A stretch of DNA of 64,000 bases from positions 1 through 64,000 of the forward strand of contig NZ_AJYQ02000038.1 in assembly GCF_000287055.2 (NCBI RefSeq), given 5' to 3'. Positions within the stretch are counted from its first letter, which is position 1; each line of letters starts with the position of its first letter. Below are positions 61,860-64,000 of this stretch, one piece after another. Position numbers and translations under genes: made by a program. This stretch comes from Vibrio genomosp. F10 str. ZF-129 (lineage in GTDB: Bacteria; Pseudomonadota; Gammaproteobacteria; Enterobacterales; Vibrionaceae). The notes beneath the pieces were generated by a model. The model made no database searches, was not told the origin of the DNA, and worked only from the letters and a program-made list of their open reading frames with translations.

Positions 61860-61969
61860 GCTGTATGTTCTCGGTGTATGTTAAATACGCCACCAAATCA
61901 GGTCCGAGAGGTTAGCAAAATATGCAGAAACTGTGTCATTTACGGGTAAATTTTATGTTTGCATTGCTT

Positions 61970-62078
61970 GCCATCGGTAACCCCGCTACCTACCAACTCC
62001 TGTGATAAACAGAATGTTTGGTTTAGGCCGGAGGCTTTGCGTCCCACCTTTTCAAGTGGTTTGCCCTGTGCGTGACTG
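61970..62078 (-). ncRNA. c-di-GMP-I (GEMM) riboswitch of tfoY
   Basis: Read on the minus strand, it begins TCACGCACAGGGCAAACC and continues GGTGGGACGCAAAGCCTCC, then GGCCTAAACC, and ends TAGCGGGGTTACCGATGG. These are the conserved core strands of the V. cholerae Vc2 riboswitch, including the GCA-loop, the GGGACGCAAAG strand and the tetraloop receptor side. The ligand-contacting G and C positions appear intact. It ends about 110 bases before the tfoY ATG. The remaining gap to purR holds the promoter, which I could not place. Confidence 0.95.
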
Positions 62079-62217
62079 AAAATAAAGCTTTGATCAATTT
62101 GAATGAGAATCACAAAACCGCCTGGTTAGTGTGATGTTCATCCAACAAATTCATCTCAATATTGAGTCTAAACTATAACATATAATTAGCAAGTAAAGAA
62201 AAGCCGGTCAAAGCAAA

Positions 62218-63225
62218 CTACTTATTGAGATCCTTTACGGTGTTTCGTTCTACGATTTCAGGGTGCATCTCAAATATGCGCTTTTCGTGATCTTTATCTT
62301 TGATTCTCTCAAGCAAAATTTCAAATGCATTTTTACCTACACGACGTTTGGGTTGGTGTACGGTCGTTAGTGGAGGAGAAAAGTACTCAGCAAGCTCAAT
62401 ATTGTCATAACCAATGACAGAGATATCGTTAGGAACGTTAATCCCTTTTTGCCCCAAGCGACTGATTAAACCGAGAGCCATCGTGTCGTTGAAACAGAAA
62501 ATGGCCGTTGGTTTGTTGTCCATCGCCGCAATTTGGTCTGCTGCTAAGACTGCGGTATCACACTCAAAGTTACCTTCTAAGATCCAATCTTCATCGATTT
62601 TTAGGTTGGCTTCTGTCAATGCTCGCTTAAAGCCTAAAATGCGCTCTTGGCATGCTGCTTTTTCAAAATGCCCGCTTAGACAGGCAATATCTTTATGGCC
62701 TTTATCAATCAGGTATTTTGTGGCGAGATAACCACCTTCTTCTGAATTATCGATTATTTTATCAGCCTGGGAGCTTTCTGGGCCCCAATCCATGACAACC
62801 TTTGGAATGGTTGAGTGACGATCAAGCATTTCTCGAAGTTCTTCAGTAAGGTCAGAACACATGACCAGAATGCCATCCACTCGTTTCTCGGCCAGCATGC
62901 GAATATAGTCACGCTGTTTTTCATAGATACCGCCGGTGTTACAAAGAATCAGCGTGTAGCCTTGGCGATAACAATAGCTTTCAACACCGTCAATGACTTC
63001 AGAAAAGAAAAGATTAGTAGACTGAGTGACCAGCATGCCAATAGTTCGTGTTGTGTTGCATTTTAAGCTGCGGGCAACGGCACTTGGCGCGTAGTTGAGC
63101 TCTTCAACGGCTTTATTCACTTTTTCTTGTGTCGTTTCTGCCACGAATCGCGTTTTATTGATAACGTGAGAAACAGTGGTCGTTGATACGCCAGCTAAGC
63201 GAGCAACATCTTTAATTGTGGCCAT
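62218..63225 (-). CDS. purR: purine repressor PurR
   Basis: PurR (335 aa) is a LacI-family repressor that uses hypoxanthine or guanine as corepressor. The N-terminal helix-turn-helix begins [28 protein letters not shown] (as two motifs), with the hinge helix [10 protein letters not shown]. The ligand-binding core has the PurR-type [16 protein letters not shown] and [12 protein letters not shown] chose the ATG with the site CAGGAAAAG; an upstream frame adds 15 residues without support. It is divergent in position from no gene and follows torD. Confidence 0.95.
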   Translation of the reverse strand: MATIKDVARLAGVSTTTVSHVINKTRFVAETTQEKVNKAVEELNYAPSAVARSLKCNTTRTIGMLVTQSTNLFFSEVIDGVESYCYRQGYTLILCNTGGIYEKQRDYIRMLAEKRVDGILVMCSDLTEELREMLDRHSTIPKVVMDWGPESSQADKIIDNSEEGGYLATKYLIDKGHKDIACLSGHFEKAACQERILGFKRALTEANLKIDEDWILEGNFECDTAVLAADQIAAMDNKPTAIFCFNDTMALGLISRLGQKGINVPNDISVIGYDNIELAEYFSPPLTTVHQPKRRVGKNAFEILLERIKDKDHEKRIFEMHPEIVERNTVKDLNK

Positions 63226-63266
63226 AATTCTTTTCCTGTTAATTGCAGTTGCAATTCCATTCACTA

Positions 63267-63282
63267 ACAAAGCGTTTCAGTG
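63267..63282 (-). promoter_or_regulatory. candidate PurR operator before purR
   Basis: Read on the minus strand, ACTGAAACGCTTTGTT keeps the AAACGNTT centre of the PUR box and matches 10 of 16 consensus positions. It lies about 42 bases before the purR start, fitting autoregulation as in E. coli. It is weak and might bind another LacI-type protein. Confidence 0.3.
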
Positions 63283-63319
63283 CTTACATGAGCAAAAACA
63301 TCTTATTATGAGTAAAAAC

Positions 63320-63346
63320 ACAAAAACCGCCAATAATAGCGGTTAG
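63320..63346 (-). terminator. terminator of the torD gene
   Basis: On the minus strand AACCGC, 8-base loop, GCGGTT followed by a T-run; it ends transcripts from torD before purR. Confidence 0.75.
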
Positions 63347-63473
63347 TTAGTCATTCTTTTGTCGTTATTATTTCAATTTTAGACGTCATGTGAAGGACAA
63401 GCAATGAAAAGCGGTCATATTCGCGTGATCTAAAACGACAATTAGACAATATCATGGTGTTTATATCGAGTTT

Positions 63474-64000
63474 TTACTCGCCAGTTAAGTACTGGCAATC
63501 GAGTTCCAGAAAAGCACGCATCAATTCAGATACTGCAGCATAGAAACCGAAATCATCCAATTGCTGACATTTATGAGTGAATTGCGGGACCCAAGATAAC
63601 AAGTAGGTTGAGATAAACTGTTCTTGCTCAATCAGCGCTTGGTCAAGGTGCTTTTCTATTTCAACTTCATTGGAACGGATAATCAGGTGACCTAAAAAAT
63701 CGAGCTCAATAGCGATATGATCAGCCGGTTCATTGAGGGTTTCATGCACTGCCACATTATGCTTCGCCATCAGATCCGCCATTTCCTTTGCAGGGGTATC
63801 GTTGAGTATTCCAGCCTCGCCAATATAAATTGACGCGTATGGCAGAGCCGAATCTTTATCTGACTTTAAAAATAGGTCACAAAAGTCAGCAGATAACTCA
63901 AGTTGTGCATCTTCTCTATCTTGCAGTCGATTCAGTGCATCAACGAGTTTATCAATCGCAGGCTTTAATGATGGGTTCTCTCCCAAACCAGTAAGGAAAG
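63474..64000 (-). CDS. torD: TorD chaperone, truncated by the window edge
   Basis: This frame stays open to the right edge, so the N-terminal part (about 45 residues, judging from E. coli TorD) lies outside. What is visible matches Tor[46 protein letters not shown] and [16 protein letters not shown]. TorD guards the trimethylamine N-oxide reductase TorA while its molybdenum cofactor is inserted, before Tat export. torA is usually adjacent and would lie beyond the edge. Confidence 0.9.
   Translation of the reverse strand, partial: FLTGLGENPSLKPAIDKLVDALNRLQDREDAQLELSADFCDLFLKSDKDSALPYASIYIGEAGILNDTPAKEMADLMAKHNVAVHETLNEPADHIAIELDFLGHLIIRSNEVEIEKHLDQALIEQEQFISTYLLSWVPQFTHKCQQLDDFGFYAAVSELMRAFLELDCQYLTGE

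Overview
The window looks like part of the main chromosome of a Vibrio-type gammaproteobacterium. Three long blocks keep the gene order I remember from Vibrio cholerae chromosome 1: dctPQM/dctBD-tig-clpP-clpX-lon-hupB-ppiD-comEA-cmk-rpsA-ihfB-lapAB-pyrF-cysB; lolA-rarA-serS plus lpxH-ppiB-cysS; and infA-bpt-aat, aroA-yciN-topA, glgC-glgA, tfoY, purR, torD. I saw no rRNA or tRNA genes, insertion sequences, prophage or CRISPR array. The torD-like gene runs off the right edge.

Layout. 1-600: mostly non-coding, with one possible 35-residue membrane peptide. 606-7244: a two-component system next to a four-gene sugar ABC importer (gtsABCD-like). A related dyad precedes both the regulator gene and the importer. 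7245-7753: a gap holding a folded RNA-like element, a terminator, a 7-bp tandem repeat and a sigma-54 promoter. 7754-14171: the dctPQM dicarboxylate TRAP transporter, converging with its dctB-dctD regulators. 14717-23522: protein folding and proteolysis (tig, clpP, clpX, lon, ppiD), HU-beta and competence protein ComEA; lon has a clear sigma-32 promoter. 23686-32375: cmk, rpsA, ihfB, lapAB, pyrF, a membrane coiled-coil protein of unknown function, cysB and a methyltransferase. 32535-38595: an ABC importer of unknown substrate, a diguanylate cyclase, dusC and a SEC-C protein, lying where I recall ald-lrp-ftsK in V. cholerae.

38665-47757: lolA, rarA, serS, ychJ, an EAL-HDOD regulator, lpxH, ppiB, cysS and tdk. 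47906-59302: infA, the two aminoacyl-tRNA-protein transferases bpt and aat, aroA, yciN, topA, a degenerate GGDEF protein, and the overlapping glycogen genes glgC-glgA. 59532-64000: an alpha/beta hydrolase, a TVP38 membrane protein, tfoY behind a textbook c-di-GMP-I riboswitch, purR and partial torD.

Themes. Cyclic-di-GMP recurs: one apparently active cyclase, one degenerate GGDEF that keeps its inhibitory-site motif, one EAL-HDOD protein and one riboswitch. Nutrient sensing is paired with uptake for sugar and dicarboxylates. No clearly new multi-gene system was found. The best leads are the folded element at 7271-7376, the shared dyad at the sensor/transporter locus, the degenerate GGDEF protein, and the ABC/cyclase block at 32535-36883.
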